Shown here piece after piece: positions 47,551 to 57,390 of a DNA stretch of 64,000 nucleotides (position 1 is its first letter; every line of letters starts with the position of its first letter). The DNA is from Franconibacter pulveris DSM 19144 (GTDB lineage: Bacteria; Pseudomonadota; Gammaproteobacteria; Enterobacterales; Enterobacteriaceae). The DNA is taken from the NCBI GenBank assembly GCA_000621185.1, contig KK211221.1, forward strand, positions 310,001-374,000, in the 5' to 3' direction. The translations under genes and the position numbers were made by a program. The notes under the pieces are model-generated. The model saw only the letters and a list, made by a program, of their open reading frames with translations, was not told where the DNA came from and did no database searches.

Positions 47551-47796
47551 TCAGCCTCCGGTTACCGGTGGGAAAAAGGCCACTTCGTCGCCCGCTTTCA
47601 GCGGATGATCGAAGGCCACCAGCGTCTGGTTGACCGCCGCCAGCAGCTTGCCGGGCTCCAGCGCCAGCGCGAAGCGGTCACCGCGCGCGGCGAGGTGCGC
47701 GCGCAGCGCCTCAACGTTTACGAAGTCCGCCGTCACCTCCAGCGCGTCGGTCGCGACCAGCTCGCGCACCTGCGCGAAAAACAAGACTTTAATCAT
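47551..47796 (-). CDS. moaD: Molybdopterin synthase sulfur carrier subunit
   Basis: The 81-aa ubiquitin-fold sulfur carrier ends in the required Gly-Gly (FFPPVTGG). The ATG at 47796 ([14 protein letters not shown]) has AGGTG seven bases upstream and equals E. coli MoaD; an ATG two codons earlier is possible. It overlaps the end of moaC by eight bases. Confidence 0.97.
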   Translation of the reverse strand: MIKVLFFAQVRELVATDALEVTADFVNVEALRAHLAARGDRFALALEPGKLLAAVNQTLVAFDHPLKAGDEVAFFPPVTGG

Positions 47797-48274
47797 TGTC
47801 ATTCACCTGAAAATCGCCTGACTTGCCGCCGCTTTTCGCCAGCAGCCGCACCGGGCCAATGACCATATCTTTCTGCACGGCTTTGCACATATCGTAAATG
47901 GTCAGCGCCGCCACCGACGCCGCCGTCAGCGCCTCCATTTCCACGCCGGTTTTACCGGTCAGGCGGCAAAGCGACGCAATGCGCACGCGGCTCTGTTCCG
48001 GCTGCGCTTCTAACTCTACTTCCACTTTGCTAAGCAGCAGCGGATGACAAAGCGGGATCAGCTCCCAGGTGCGTTTGGCGGCCTGAATGCCGGCGATGCG
48101 GGCGGTGGCGAACACATCGCCCTTATGGTGGCTGCCGTCGATGATCATCGCCAGCGTTTCCGGGCGCATGGCAACGAAAGCTTCGGCGCGCGCCTCGCGC
48201 ACCGTCTCCGCCTTGGCGGAAACATCAACCATATGGGCTTCGCCCGCGGCGTTAATGTGGGTCAGTTGCGACAT
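47789..48274 (-). CDS. moaC: Cyclic pyranopterin monophosphate synthase
   Basis: The 161-aa protein works with MoaA to turn GTP into cPMP. The conserved [37 protein letters not shown] and [26 protein letters not shown] are present. Homohexamer by family knowledge. It lies three bases after moaB. Confidence 0.97.
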   Translation of the reverse strand: MSQLTHINAAGEAHMVDVSAKAETVREARAEAFVAMRPETLAMIIDGSHHKGDVFATARIAGIQAAKRTWELIPLCHPLLLSKVEVELEAQPEQSRVRIASLCRLTGKTGVEMEALTAASVAALTIYDMCKAVQKDMVIGPVRLLAKSGGKSGDFQVNDND

Positions 48275-48277
48275 AGC

Positions 48278-48790
48278 TTACTTCTTGAGATGAGGATGAA
48301 AATTACAGGGACGAGTGCGGGCGTCAAGCTGCGGCACGATGATGTTTTCCCAGGCCGTGCGGCACGCTTTCGTGGAGCCGGGCATGGCGAAAATCAGCGT
48401 CTGGTTGGCAATGCCCGCCACGGCGCGCGACTGCATCATCGAGGTGCCTATCTCTTCAAAAGAGAGCATGCGGAACAGCTCGCCAAAGCCTGCGATTTCG
48501 CGGTCGAATAGCGGCAGCAGCGCCTCAGGCGCGACATCGCCTGCGGTAAAGCCGGTGCCACCGTTAATCAGCACCACCTGCACTTCATCAGAGGCTATCC
48601 AGGCGGAAACCTGGGCGCGAATGGCATAGAGATTCTCTTTTACAATGGCTTTTTCCACCACCTGATGCCCCGCCTCAACGGCGGCATCGCGCAGGAAATG
48701 GCCGGAGGTGTCTTCGTCTTCGCCGCGACGGCTGGAGACGGTAAGAATAGCGATACGCGCCGGGATAAACGCCGCGCTAACCTGGCTCAT
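48278..48790 (-). CDS. moaB: Molybdenum cofactor biosynthesis protein B
   Basis: The 170-aa MogA/MoaB-like protein has LINGGTGFTAGDVAPEALLPLF and SFEEIGTSMMQSRAVAGIANQTLIFAMPGSTKACR. In E. coli it is probably dispensable, the adenylylation role being filled by MogA. Length equals E. coli MoaB. Confidence 0.96.
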   Translation of the reverse strand: MSQVSAAFIPARIAILTVSSRRGEDEDTSGHFLRDAAVEAGHQVVEKAIVKENLYAIRAQVSAWIASDEVQVVLINGGTGFTAGDVAPEALLPLFDREIAGFGELFRMLSFEEIGTSMMQSRAVAGIANQTLIFAMPGSTKACRTAWENIIVPQLDARTRPCNFHPHLKK

Positions 48791-48811
48791 GCTCTACTCC
48801 TTGTAAAAAGG

Positions 48812-49801
48812 TTAACCGCCGATATAGGACAGGTTCTGGGTAATGCCGGTGTTGCCGTCATGCAGGAAATGGGTCTGCTTTTTATAGGTCAGCGCCTCTT
48901 CGATGCGGGCAATCAGCGCACCCTGCTGGCTGTCATCAGCAAGCAGTTCGCGAAGCGACACGCCGCCATCACCAAAAAGACACAGATGCAGCTTACCTGA
49001 CGACGACACGCGCAGCCGGTTGCAGCTGGCGCAGAAGTCTTTGTCATACGGCATGATAAGGCCTATCTCCCCTTCGTAATCGGGGTGGCAGAAGACCTGC
49101 GCCGGGCCGTCCGCCCGGTTGCGAAGCTGATGGATCCAGCCGCGTTTGAGCAGTTCGTCGCGAATGGTCGCGCCGGAGATATGATGCTCCCGAAACAGCG
49201 AACCGCCCTCGCCCGTCTCCATCAGTTCGATAAAGCGTAGCTGAATGCGGCGCGGCTTGATCCAGGCAAGAAAGGTGTCGAGCTGATGGTGGTTAACGTC
49301 GCGCATCAGCACCGTATTGACCTTCACCCGCTCAAAGCCCGCCGCAAAGGCGGCGTCTATCCCCGCCATGACCTGGCGGAATTTATCCTGCCCGGTAATC
49401 GCGTGAAACTGACGGGCGTCGAGACTGTCGACGCTTACGTTAACGGCGGTGAGCCCGGCGTCGCGCCATGCCTTTACGTCACGCGCGAGGCGGTAGCCGT
49501 TTGTGGTGACCGCAATCTGGCGGATGGCGGCGTTTTCACGCACCGCGGCGATAATGTCGGTAAAGTCGCGGCGTAAGGAGGGCTCGCCCCCGGTCAGGCG
49601 CACTTTTTCAGTGCCCAGCGCGGCGAAAGCGCGCGTCACGCGGCGAATTTCATCAAGCGAGAGGAAACTTTTGTTGGTCGCGCCTGCGGGCTTGTAGCCA
49701 TCCGGCAGGCAGTAGGTGCAACGAAAATTGCAGACGTCGGTAATCGACAGGCGTAAGTAATAAAACTTACGCGCAAAAGCATCAGTAAGTTGAGAAACCA
49801 T
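48812..49801 (-). CDS. moaA: GTP 3',8-cyclase (radical SAM)
   Basis: The 329-aa enzyme starts molybdenum cofactor synthesis. The radical-SAM cluster is Cys24-x3-Cys28-x2-Cys31. A second C-terminal cluster contains [11 protein letters not shown] and [18 protein letters not shown], and the terminal Gly-Gly (YIGG) is needed for catalysis. The ATG at 49801 follows AAAGGTGTAC and lies at the end of the Moco riboswitch; a longer frame from 49846 would begin inside it. Confidence 0.97.
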   Translation of the reverse strand: MVSQLTDAFARKFYYLRLSITDVCNFRCTYCLPDGYKPAGATNKSFLSLDEIRRVTRAFAALGTEKVRLTGGEPSLRRDFTDIIAAVRENAAIRQIAVTTNGYRLARDVKAWRDAGLTAVNVSVDSLDARQFHAITGQDKFRQVMAGIDAAFAAGFERVKVNTVLMRDVNHHQLDTFLAWIKPRRIQLRFIELMETGEGGSLFREHHISGATIRDELLKRGWIHQLRNRADGPAQVFCHPDYEGEIGLIMPYDKDFCASCNRLRVSSSGKLHLCLFGDGGVSLRELLADDSQQGALIARIEEALTYKKQTHFLHDGNTGITQNLSYIGG

Positions 49802-49805
49802 GTAC

Positions 49806-49912
49806 ACCTTTCCAAATACGGGAGATGCAGTCATTTCTTCCTGCACCCTGGTGGCGTCGCCACGGCCAGAGCGCCATATCGCAAGGACTTAGGCGCAAAG
49901 GCTTAGAGTGTT
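49806..49912 (-). ncRNA. Moco (molybdenum cofactor) riboswitch
   Basis: The 5' leader of moaA, read on the minus strand, contains conserved blocks of the E. coli moco RNA: CTCTGGCCGTGGCGACGCCA, CAGGGTGCAGGAAGAAATGA, CTGCATCTCCCGTATTTGGA and AAGGTGTAC just before the ATG. In E. coli this element represses moaA when the cofactor is abundant. The exact upstream limit is uncertain. Confidence 0.85.
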
Positions 49913-50148
49913 GTTTCAATTTGTTGAAACGTGGTAATGGCGATAGTAGCGCGTGAAACCCAGTTTCGCCAACGCCGATTTTCGCTATATAAATGCATAC
50001 ATAGCGCTTTATTCGCCACATTTGGCATCAGGATACGTAAAAGTCATCTTTTTGCCTTGATACACGTCATTTTAAGGCGGATGGCGGATCGTTTTTCGCC
50101 GCACTTTACGTTAACGTAGGCCGTTTTTTGGGTTCATAAGGATTAGGT

Positions 50149-51057
50149 ATGCGCAATCGCACTTTTGCGGACCTTGACCGGGTGGTGGCGCTGGGCGGCG
50201 GGCACGGCCTTGGCCGGGTAATGTCGTCGCTCTCTTCGCTGGGTTCACGGCTTACCGGTATCGTTACCACCACCGACAACGGCGGCTCCACCGGACGTAT
50301 TCGCCGTTCCGAAGGCGGCATTGCCTGGGGAGACATGCGTAATTGCCTTAATCAACTCATTACCGAACCGAGCGTCGCATCGGCGATGTTTGAGTACCGT
50401 TTTGGCGGCAACGGCGAACTTTCAGGCCATAACCTCGGAAACCTGATGTTAAAGGCGCTGGACCACCTGAGCGTGCGGCCTCTGGAGGCGATTAATTTAA
50501 TTCGCAATCTGCTGAAAGTGGACGCCTTCTTGATTCCGATGTCGGAGCAACCGGTAGATTTGATGGCTATCGACGTGGACGGCAATGCGGTCTACGGCGA
50601 GGTCAGCATCGACCTGCTAACCCAGCCGCCTAAAGAGTTGATGCTCTATCCTAAAGTACAGGCGACGCGGGAAGCGATTCAGGCCATCGGCGAAGCGGAT
50701 TTACTTATCATCGGGCCGGGAAGTTTTTATACCAGCCTCATTCCGCTGCTGCTGGTTGAGGACCTGGCGCAGGCGCTGCGCCGCACGCCCGCGCCGATGG
50801 TTTATGTCGGCAACCTGGGGCGCGAACAGAGCGCGGCGGCGGATAATTTACCGCTGGAAGAGAAGCTCGCCGTCATGGAGCAGTATGTCGGCAAACCGGT
50901 TGTGGATGCGGTGGTGGTAGGTCCGCAGATTGACGTGAGCGGCGTTAAGAACCGCATTATCGTCCAGCAACCGCTTGAGGCGACCGACATCCCGCATCGC
51001 CACGACCGCCATCTGCTGCGCATTGCGCTGGAAAAAGCGATTCAGGAACTGGGATAA
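50149..51057 (+). CDS. ybhK: YvcK/CofD-like gluconeogenesis factor YbhK
   Basis: The 302-aa protein (as E. coli YbhK) is from the YvcK/CofD-like family, with [20 protein letters not shown] (nucleotide-binding loop), [17 protein letters not shown] and [16 protein letters not shown]. The Bacillus relative binds UDP-sugars and affects cell shape and gluconeogenic growth; the role in enterobacteria is unclear. The ATG follows AAGGATTAGGT. Divergent from moaA. Confidence 0.93.
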   Translation: MRNRTFADLDRVVALGGGHGLGRVMSSLSSLGSRLTGIVTTTDNGGSTGRIRRSEGGIAWGDMRNCLNQLITEPSVASAMFEYRFGGNGELSGHNLGNLMLKALDHLSVRPLEAINLIRNLLKVDAFLIPMSEQPVDLMAIDVDGNAVYGEVSIDLLTQPPKELMLYPKVQATREAIQAIGEADLLIIGPGSFYTSLIPLLLVEDLAQALRRTPAPMVYVGNLGREQSAAADNLPLEEKLAVMEQYVGKPVVDAVVVGPQIDVSGVKNRIIVQQPLEATDIPHRHDRHLLRIALEKAIQELG

Positions 51058-51082
51058 GGTTTAGCGTGGTTAGCCGTAACGG

Positions 51083-51118
51083 AAAAGGCGGGTGAGCTCA
51101 TGGCCACCCGCCTTTTTT
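51083..51118 (+). terminator. Rho-independent terminator of ybhK
   Basis: AAGGCGGGTG, ten-base loop, CACCCGCCTT and T-run. It also lies before the convergent end of uvrB. Confidence 0.88.
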
Positions 51119-51172
51119 GTAAGCCGCCGCTCAACGCCACAAAAGACGCCTTTGCCTTCTTCAGAAAGGCAA

Positions 51173-53194
51173 TCAGGACGCGGCGATAAACAGCTCGCGC
51201 AGCTGATGCAGTTGGTCGCGGATCTGCGCGGCTTCTTCAAACTCCAGGTTTTGCGCATGTTGCAGCATCTGCGCTTCCAGCTGGTGAATTTTTTGCTGCA
51301 GCGCTTTTGGCGTCAGCGCCAGCTCCGCCGCTTCCACATCGGCTACGCTGCGGCCTTTGCCACGGCCCTTCGGCTTAGTTTTGGCGATGCTTTCGCCAAG
51401 CGCCAGAATATCCACCACCTTCTTGTTCAGGCCCTGCGGCACAATGCCGTGCTCTTCGTTATAACGCTGCTGCTTCTCGCGACGCCGCTCCGTTTCGCCA
51501 ATCGCTTTCGCCATCGACGGCGTAATTTTATCGCCGTACAGAATCGCCTTGCCGTTAACGTTACGCGCCGCGCGGCCGATAGTCTGAATCAGCGAACGTT
51601 CGGAGCGCAGGAAGCCCTCTTTGTCCGCATCCAGAATCGCCACCAGCGATACTTCCGGCATATCCAGCCCCTCACGCAGCAGGTTGATGCCCACCAGCAC
51701 GTCAAATTCCCCCAGACGCAGGTCGCGGATGATCTCCATGCGCTCCACCGTGTCGATGTCGGAGTGCAGATAGCGCACCTTCTCGCCATGCTCTTCCAGG
51801 TATTCGGTAAGATCTTCCGCCATGCGCTTGGTTAATGTTGTCACCAGCACGCGCTCGTTGATGGCCACCCGCTTGCGGATTTCCGACAGCAGGTCGTCCA
51901 CCTGGGTCGCCACCGGACGCACTTCGATAATCGGATCAAGCAGCCCTGTCGGGCGCACCACCTGGTCGACGATTTCGCCGCCCGATTTTTCCAGTTCATA
52001 GTTGCCAGGCGTCGCCGATACGTAGATCGACTGCGGCGCCAGCGCTTCAAACTCTTCAAACTTCAGCGGACGGTTATCCAGCGCGGAAGGCAGACGGAAG
52101 CCATACTCCACCAGCGTCTCTTTACGCGCCCGGTCGCCGCGATACATGCCGCCAATCTGCGGAATAGTAACGTGCGATTCGTCAATCACCAGCAGGCCGT
52201 CGGCCGGCAGGTAATCAAACAGGGTCGGCGGCGCCTCGCCCGGTCCGCGCCCCGAGAGATAGCGCGAGTAGTTTTCGATGCCGGAGCAATAGCCCAGCTC
52301 GTTCATCATTTCGAGGTCAAACTGGGTGCGCTGGGTCAGGCGCTGTTCTTCCAGCAGCTTGTTATTGGCAAGCAGCACCTTGCGGCGGTCCGCCAGCTCG
52401 ACTTTTATCTCTTCCATCGCCTGCACAATGCGCTCGCGCGGCGTAACGTAGTGCGTTTTCGGATAGACGGTGAAACGCTGGATAACCGACTCTACCGTGC
52501 CGGTAAGCGGGTCAAACAGCGACAGGCGCTCCACTTCTTCGTCAAAGAGTTCTACGCGCAGCGCCAGGTCATCGGATTCCGCCGGGAAAATATCTATTAC
52601 TTCACCGCGTACGCGGAAGGTGCCGCGCTGGAACGCCTGGTCGTTGCGGGTGTATTGCAGCTCCGCCAGACGGCGCAGAATATCGCGCTGGTTGATTATC
52701 ATGCCCTTCGTGAGGTGCAGCATCATCTTCAGATACAAATCGGGGTCGCCCAGACCATAAATGGCGGAGACCGACGCCACGACCACCACGTCGCGGCGCT
52801 CCAGCAGCGCTTTGGTCGCGGAAAGGCGCATCTGTTCGATGTGTTCGTTCACCGACGCATCTTTTTCAATAAAGGTGTCGGAGCTCGGCACGTAGGCTTC
52901 CGGCTGATAGTAGTCGTAGTACGAGACGAAATATTCCACGGCGTTATCCGGGAAGAACTCTTTCATTTCGCCATACAGCTGCGCCGCCAGCGTTTTATTC
53001 GGCGCCAGCACCATCGTCGGACGCTGCAGGTCGGCAATCACGTTGGCCACGGTAAAGGTTTTCCCCGAACCGGTTACGCCAAGCAGCGTCTGGTGAGCCA
53101 GACCATCTTCCAGCCCCTCTTTCAGACGACGAATCGCCTCCGGCTGGTCGCCAGAGGGTTTAAAAGCGGAATTGAGTTTGAAAGGTTTACTCAT
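51173..53194 (-). CDS. uvrB: Excinuclease ABC subunit B
   Basis: DNA-damage-verifying helicase-like core of nucleotide excision repair, 673 aa as in E. coli. Walker [11 protein letters not shown], the beta-hairpin [21 protein letters not shown] and DESH box are present. The [16 protein letters not shown] motif VI is also seen. The C-terminal UVR domain ([31 protein letters not shown]) binds UvrC. LexA controlled (53273–53292). Confidence 0.97.
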   Translation of the reverse strand: MSKPFKLNSAFKPSGDQPEAIRRLKEGLEDGLAHQTLLGVTGSGKTFTVANVIADLQRPTMVLAPNKTLAAQLYGEMKEFFPDNAVEYFVSYYDYYQPEAYVPSSDTFIEKDASVNEHIEQMRLSATKALLERRDVVVVASVSAIYGLGDPDLYLKMMLHLTKGMIINQRDILRRLAELQYTRNDQAFQRGTFRVRGEVIDIFPAESDDLALRVELFDEEVERLSLFDPLTGTVESVIQRFTVYPKTHYVTPRERIVQAMEEIKVELADRRKVLLANNKLLEEQRLTQRTQFDLEMMNELGYCSGIENYSRYLSGRGPGEAPPTLFDYLPADGLLVIDESHVTIPQIGGMYRGDRARKETLVEYGFRLPSALDNRPLKFEEFEALAPQSIYVSATPGNYELEKSGGEIVDQVVRPTGLLDPIIEVRPVATQVDDLLSEIRKRVAINERVLVTTLTKRMAEDLTEYLEEHGEKVRYLHSDIDTVERMEIIRDLRLGEFDVLVGINLLREGLDMPEVSLVAILDADKEGFLRSERSLIQTIGRAARNVNGKAILYGDKITPSMAKAIGETERRREKQQRYNEEHGIVPQGLNKKVVDILALGESIAKTKPKGRGKGRSVADVEAAELALTPKALQQKIHQLEAQMLQHAQNLEFEEAAQIRDQLHQLRELFIAAS

Positions 53195-53272
53195 GAAATG
53201 ACTACCTGATGCAGATTTGGGCGGGCCGGAGGTGTAATTTTACTCGCAGGCGAAATTTTTGCCAGCACTAAA

Positions 53273-53304
53273 TACTGTATGAAAAACCAGTGTCAGGTTA
53301 GCAA
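53273..53304 (-). promoter_or_regulatory. uvrB promoter with LexA box
   Basis: The minus-strand LexA box CACTGGTTTTTCATACAGTA (53292–53273) fits the consensus ends CTG…CAG. It covers the -10 CATACA (53281–53276) of a promoter whose -35 TTGCTA (53304–53299) is 17 bases away. E. coli uvrB has the same design. Confidence 0.8.
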
Positions 53305-53591
53305 TATTTTGTTACGCACCGTTTCCGCCGTCTGGTCTGCTTTATTTCCCCTGCCAGCTGAAGAAAAAACCAGCGGAACGCGGTTATCCCCAAAAGTTTT
53401 GCCCTTTTAACATTTGTCAAGCGAGGCTGTGATAGTTTTATTGCAGCAGGTGACACTTTTCTGACGGCCATTGATTTTATTTAAGCTGCTGTAAATAAAG
53501 CGATATTTTTTTGAGACGGCTTTCGCGTCAATCCGGCGGGAACCCGCATCCGCTCTCGCTTGCCGGGTGTTTTCTAACTCTAATGCACAAG

Positions 53592-53616
53592 GTTATCCAC
53601 AGGAATAGTGGATAAC
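53592..53616. promoter_or_regulatory. DnaA-box dyad far upstream of uvrB
   Basis: Arms GTTATCCAC and GTGGATAAC flank AGGAATA. The left copy holds the perfect DnaA consensus TTATCCACA, and the right copy is TTATCCACT on the other strand. E. coli has a DnaA box in its uvrB upstream region. The whole 53195–54092 gap (898 bases) holds no convincing gene; AT-rich tracts and a short TCTCCC/GGGAGA hairpin (about 53976–53992) are the only other structures. Confidence 0.75.
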
Positions 53617-54092
53617 TACCCTCAAGCCATTGTCTGCGCCGCTCCGCGAAAACCCTGCATTTTGTGTAACGAGGCGGAAAAAATTTTTTCTTGTCGGCTT
53701 TAGACGTCTTTTGGCACTTTTTGTTCAGCGTCCAGACGTGATTACGGTCACATAACGCCCGGCAATAGATTAAAAATTAAACGCAGCGCTGCACCAGGGC
53801 GGCGAGTTTCCTCCCTTCTCAGGCACCCTTAAAGTGCACCCTTCAGATAAAGTGCTAGCCCAGGATCGCTCACCCACTCTTTTTTATCAGCTTAATCTCA
53901 AAGAACACGATATTTCGCCCCGGATTCCGGCGCTGGCAAGAGAATTGCAACGTAACCGTACCGGAACTCGACCCTTTCTCCCTGTTTGGGAGAAGCGACG
54001 CAGGATGCTGGTGATCTGGTGAATAAAACGCTCGTAACGCTGCGCAGTCAGCGAAGTGATTATCTCTTCACCCTCTCAGAAAGGAGTTTGCT

Positions 54093-54803
54093 ATGTTGAG
54101 TTTACGTGCTGTGAATCAGTACTACGGCACGCAGCACACGCTGTGGAATGTCGATTTAGATTTGCTGCCGGGCGAATGCACCTGCGTGATGGGCGCGCCG
54201 GGTATGGGTAAGACGACGCTTGTGAATTGTATTGCAGGCTACCTGCCCGTGCAGAGCGGCAGCATTACGTGGCGCGAGGCGGGTAAGCCGCCGGAAGAAC
54301 TGTTAACGATGCCGCCAGAACACCGCGCCGCGCTCGGCATCAGCTTCCTGCCGCAGGACAGGCGCATTTTCTCGCAGCTTACCGTTGAGGAAAACCTGCG
54401 CATCGCCATGCTGGCGGCGGCGGATAAGCCAGGCCCGCTGCCGGAGATGATTTTCGATCTTTTCCCCGATCTTTACGCGCTGCGTCATGCGCGCGGCGGC
54501 GAGCTGTCGGGCGATAACCAGCAGCAGCTGGCGCTCGCCCGGGCGCTGGTAAACCAGCCCAGGCTGCTTATTCTGGACGAGCCGACGCGCGGCGCCGGTC
54601 AGAATGTGATTCAAAAGCTAAGCCTGCTGATAGTGCGCTTAAACCGCGATTTCGGCCTGACCGTGCTGCTGGTGGAACAGCAGCTGTCGTTCATTCGACG
54701 GGTAGCAGACCGCTTCTGCCTGCTGCATCGCGGCCGTGCCGTCGCCCGGGGGAGCGTGGCGCAGCTTGATAACGAAAAGCTGGCGCACTGGATAACGCCG
54801 TAA
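54093..54803 (+). CDS. Orphan UrtE/LivF-like ABC ATP-binding protein
   Basis: This 236-aa lone ATPase is most like UrtE/LivF of urea and branched-chain amino acid importers (LRAVNQYYGTQHTLWNVDL; VLLVEQQ at the H-loop place). Walker A GAPGMGKTT is at 34–42, Q-loop Gln88 and Walker B LLILDEP at 158–164. The signature is LSGDN at 138–142 instead of LSGGQ. No permease, binding protein or urtABCD gene is near. The ATG follows AAGGAG. It sits between uvrB and bioD, absent in E. coli. Function as a transporter ATPase is doubtful. Confidence 0.82.
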   Translation: MLSLRAVNQYYGTQHTLWNVDLDLLPGECTCVMGAPGMGKTTLVNCIAGYLPVQSGSITWREAGKPPEELLTMPPEHRAALGISFLPQDRRIFSQLTVEENLRIAMLAAADKPGPLPEMIFDLFPDLYALRHARGGELSGDNQQQLALARALVNQPRLLILDEPTRGAGQNVIQKLSLLIVRLNRDFGLTVLLVEQQLSFIRRVADRFCLLHRGRAVARGSVAQLDNEKLAHWITP

Positions 54804-54817
54804 AGCCTGGCGCCGCT

Positions 54818-55510
54818 TCAGCGCCGCTTCAGCGCCTCCAGCGAAAGATAACGGCCGAGCGGCTGATGCTCGGCCCGCTCCCCAAGCCACGGGATCTCCC
54901 CAAGACACGGCGCAGGCAGCAGTCTTTTAAGCGTCGCCATATACTCCTGATGGCGTTTGCCAGGCGGCTGCACGTCGTTGGCAATCCAGCCCGCGAGCGG
55001 CAGCCCGGCCGCCGCGACCGCCTGGGCGGTAAGCAGCGCATGGTTGATGCAGCCAAGCTTCACGCCTACGACCAGAATCACGGGCAATTGCTCCTTCACA
55101 ACCCAGTCGGCGAAAGTGGCGGTTTGCGAAAGCGGCGTAAACCAGCCGCCGGCGCCTTCCACCTGCACCCAGTCGGCGAGCGGCTCCAGCGCGGCAAGCC
55201 CGGCGGAGAGCGTAGCGAAATCAATCGGTCTGCCCTCTTCCTGGCTTACGATATGCGGCGATGTGGGTTCCAGAAAGGTGAGCGGATTAACCTGTTCATA
55301 GCGCAACGCCACGCTGCTGTGGCGCTGCAGGGCCAGCGCGTCGCTGTTGCGAACCCCCTCTTGCGTCATTTCGCTGCCGGACGCCACCGGCTTGTAGCCT
55401 GCGGTGCGGTAGCCCGCAAGCGCCGCCGCCTGCAACAGCGCGCAGCTCGCCACGGTTTTGCCCACTTCGGTATCGGTACCGGTAATAAACCAGCGTTCAG
55501 TCACGTTCAA
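54818..55510 (-). CDS. bioD: Dethiobiotin synthetase
   Basis: The 230-aa ATP-dependent carboxylase closes the ureido ring of dethiobiotin. It has P-loop [27 protein letters not shown] (catalytic region) and [15 protein letters not shown]. It overlaps the end of bioC by 14 bases; the tail [12 protein letters not shown] is slightly longer than in E. coli (225 aa). Last gene of bioBFCD. Its stop is 14 bases from that of the orphan ATPase, convergent, with no terminator between. Confidence 0.96.
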   Translation of the reverse strand: MNVTERWFITGTDTEVGKTVASCALLQAAALAGYRTAGYKPVASGSEMTQEGVRNSDALALQRHSSVALRYEQVNPLTFLEPTSPHIVSQEEGRPIDFATLSAGLAALEPLADWVQVEGAGGWFTPLSQTATFADWVVKEQLPVILVVGVKLGCINHALLTAQAVAAAGLPLAGWIANDVQPPGKRHQEYMATLKRLLPAPCLGEIPWLGERAEHQPLGRYLSLEALKRR

Positions 55511-56255
55511 TCACTCCAAAAATCAGATGGTACGAGAGCGGGAAACCGCCCGCTCGCTGCGGCCAGGCGAGCGTCAGCCGCTGCAGCTCCCGGCGCGTTA
55601 GGGTGCGGTTTTGCCGCCCGTCATGCAGATGCGTCGCGCCAATGCCTTTGAGCGACCGCATGGCGCTTAAGGCGTCCGGAAAAGTCAGGGTAATGCGCTC
55701 CTGAAAGAGCGCCACGCGGCTTTCCGGGCAGGCGCGGGCTATCGCGTCGGCGGATAAAAAGCGGTTAGCGTGCGGGTTTTCATCCACCGCCCGCCACGCC
55801 TGATGCAACTCCGGCAGCGATCCTTCCACCAGCGTGCTGAAGGCGATGCGCCCGCCGGAGCGGGTTACGCGATAAAGTTCGCCCAGCCCCCGTGAGAGGT
55901 TTTCACACCACTGCACCACCAGGTTGCTCCAGACCAGGTCAAAGCTTTCACTGGCGAAGGGCAGCGCTTCGATATCGCCCTGCGCATAGCGGTGCGCCGT
56001 CTGCTGGCGACGCGCCTGCGTCAGCATCTGCGCACTGAGATCCACCGCCGTCACCTCGCTTCCCAGCTCACGCCAGCGGCGGCTGAACGCGCCGGTGCCG
56101 CAGCCTGCGTCAAGCACCTGGGCGAAGGCCGCGCCCTGCAGGCAGGCCAGCAACCGTTCGCCGCTCAGCCGCTGTAGTTCTGCAAAGCGGTCATAGCTTT
56201 GCGCCGCGCGGCCAAAGGCGGCCGCCACGGCGCGTTTATTCACGGCAGGCGTCAT
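55497..56255 (-). CDS. bioC: Malonyl-ACP O-methyltransferase
   Basis: The SAM methyltransferase that primes pimelate synthesis, 252 aa (251 in E. coli). AdoMet loop [24 protein letters not shown] and [13 protein letters not shown], then [23 protein letters not shown]. The ATG at 56255 ([15 protein letters not shown]) is the family start, inside the last 20 bases of bioF; a longer frame from 56426 would overlap bioF widely. Confidence 0.96.
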   Translation of the reverse strand: MTPAVNKRAVAAAFGRAAQSYDRFAELQRLSGERLLACLQGAAFAQVLDAGCGTGAFSRRWRELGSEVTAVDLSAQMLTQARRQQTAHRYAQGDIEALPFASESFDLVWSNLVVQWCENLSRGLGELYRVTRSGGRIAFSTLVEGSLPELHQAWRAVDENPHANRFLSADAIARACPESRVALFQERITLTFPDALSAMRSLKGIGATHLHDGRQNRTLTRRELQRLTLAWPQRAGGFPLSYHLIFGVIERD

Positions 56256-57390
56256 AGAGGGCCTCCAGCAAGGCGTCGATATCGTCGTTTTCATGGGCGG
56301 CGGTGAGCGTGATGCGCAGCCTGGCGGTCCCCGCCGGCACCGTAGGCGGACGAATCGCGCTGACCCAGCAGCCGCGTTCCCGTAGCCGCTGCGCCAGCGC
56401 CTGGGTGCGAAGGTTATCACCCACAATCAGCGGCTGGATGGCGGTGGCGGATTCTGCAAGCGTAAGCGGCAGCGCCGCAGCGCCCGTGCGAAAGCGCGTA
56501 ATGTGATGAGCAAGCCGGCTACGCAGCGCGTCGCCTTGCTGAATCACGCGCAGCGAAGCATGCAACGCAGCGGCCTGAGCGGGCGGCATGCTGGTGCTGT
56601 AGATAAGATGGCGGGCAAACTGCGTCAGGTAATCGGCGAGCGAGTGGCTGCACAACACGGCTGCGCCGCTCACGCCAAAAGCCTTGCCGAAAGTGACGAT
56701 CAGCAGTTCGGGGTGAACCTGGCTTGCAAAGCAACTGCCGCGCCCGCCTTCGCCCAGCACGCCGATGCCGTGCGCATCGTCCACCATCAGCCAGGCCTTC
56801 GCCTCACGGGACGCCTGAGCAAGTTGCGCCAGCGGCGCGCTGTCGCCATCCATGCTAAAAACCCCTTCCGTCACCACCAGCGTTTGCCCGTCGCACGGTT
56901 TCGCCAGCAGATTTCGCAGCGCCCCCGCGTCGTTGTGCGCGAAACGCCGCAGCCGCGCCGGGCTGAGGCTTGCCGCCTCCAGCAGCGAGGCGTGACTTAA
57001 GCGGTCCGCCAGCAGGCGGTCCTCTTTTTGCATCAGCGCGCTAATAACCGCCTGATTAGCCGCGAAGCCGGAGATGAACAGCAGCGCCCGGTCGAAACCG
57101 AGCCACTGCGCCAGCGCCGCTTCCAGCCCGGCGTGCTCGCGATGATAGCCGGTCACATGTCCGGAACCGCCGCTCCCCACGCCATAGCGCTCCGCCCCTT
57201 GCCGCCAGGCGCGGGTTACGTCCGGGTGCTGGCTCAGGCCGAGGTAGTCATTGCTGGAAAAATTCCGCCAGCGCTGTTCGCCGCGCACCAGCCAGCGCCC
57301 GTTCCCTTGCTCGTTCGGTTCACGGGTGCGAAAGGCGTGGTTTTCACGCCGCTCGTTTAAGGCGGCGTCGATTCGCGCCTGCCAGCTCAT
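56236..57390 (-). CDS. bioF: 8-amino-7-oxononanoate synthase
   Basis: The 384-aa PLP enzyme joins pimeloyl-ACP and alanine. [45 protein letters not shown] and the PLP lysine in [12 protein letters not shown] are seen. It overlaps bioB by four bases and bioC by 20 bases. Confidence 0.97.
   Translation of the reverse strand: MSWQARIDAALNERRENHAFRTREPNEQGNGRWLVRGEQRWRNFSSNDYLGLSQHPDVTRAWRQGAERYGVGSGGSGHVTGYHREHAGLEAALAQWLGFDRALLFISGFAANQAVISALMQKEDRLLADRLSHASLLEAASLSPARLRRFAHNDAGALRNLLAKPCDGQTLVVTEGVFSMDGDSAPLAQLAQASREAKAWLMVDDAHGIGVLGEGGRGSCFASQVHPELLIVTFGKAFGVSGAAVLCSHSLADYLTQFARHLIYSTSMPPAQAAALHASLRVIQQGDALRSRLAHHITRFRTGAAALPLTLAESATAIQPLIVGDNLRTQALAQRLRERGCWVSAIRPPTVPAGTARLRITLTAAHENDDIDALLEALYDACRE

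Noticed and set aside
52172-53209. A 345-codon open frame antisense to uvrB
   Set aside because: Opposite a certain uvrB gene, low-complexity composition, no start site.
53970-53995. A terminator-like hairpin TCTCCC/GGGAGA upstream of the orphan ABC ATPase
   Set aside because: No T-run follows and no gene ends before it; more likely a decayed palindromic repeat.
53834-54022. A 62-codon frame in the uvrB–ABC ATPase gap
   Set aside because: No Shine-Dalgarno, non-ATG start, no recognisable motif; considered chance.
56255-56426. A longer bioC start
   Set aside because: It would overlap bioF by about 190 bases and add Arg/Pro-rich shadow sequence; the ATG at 56255 matches the family.
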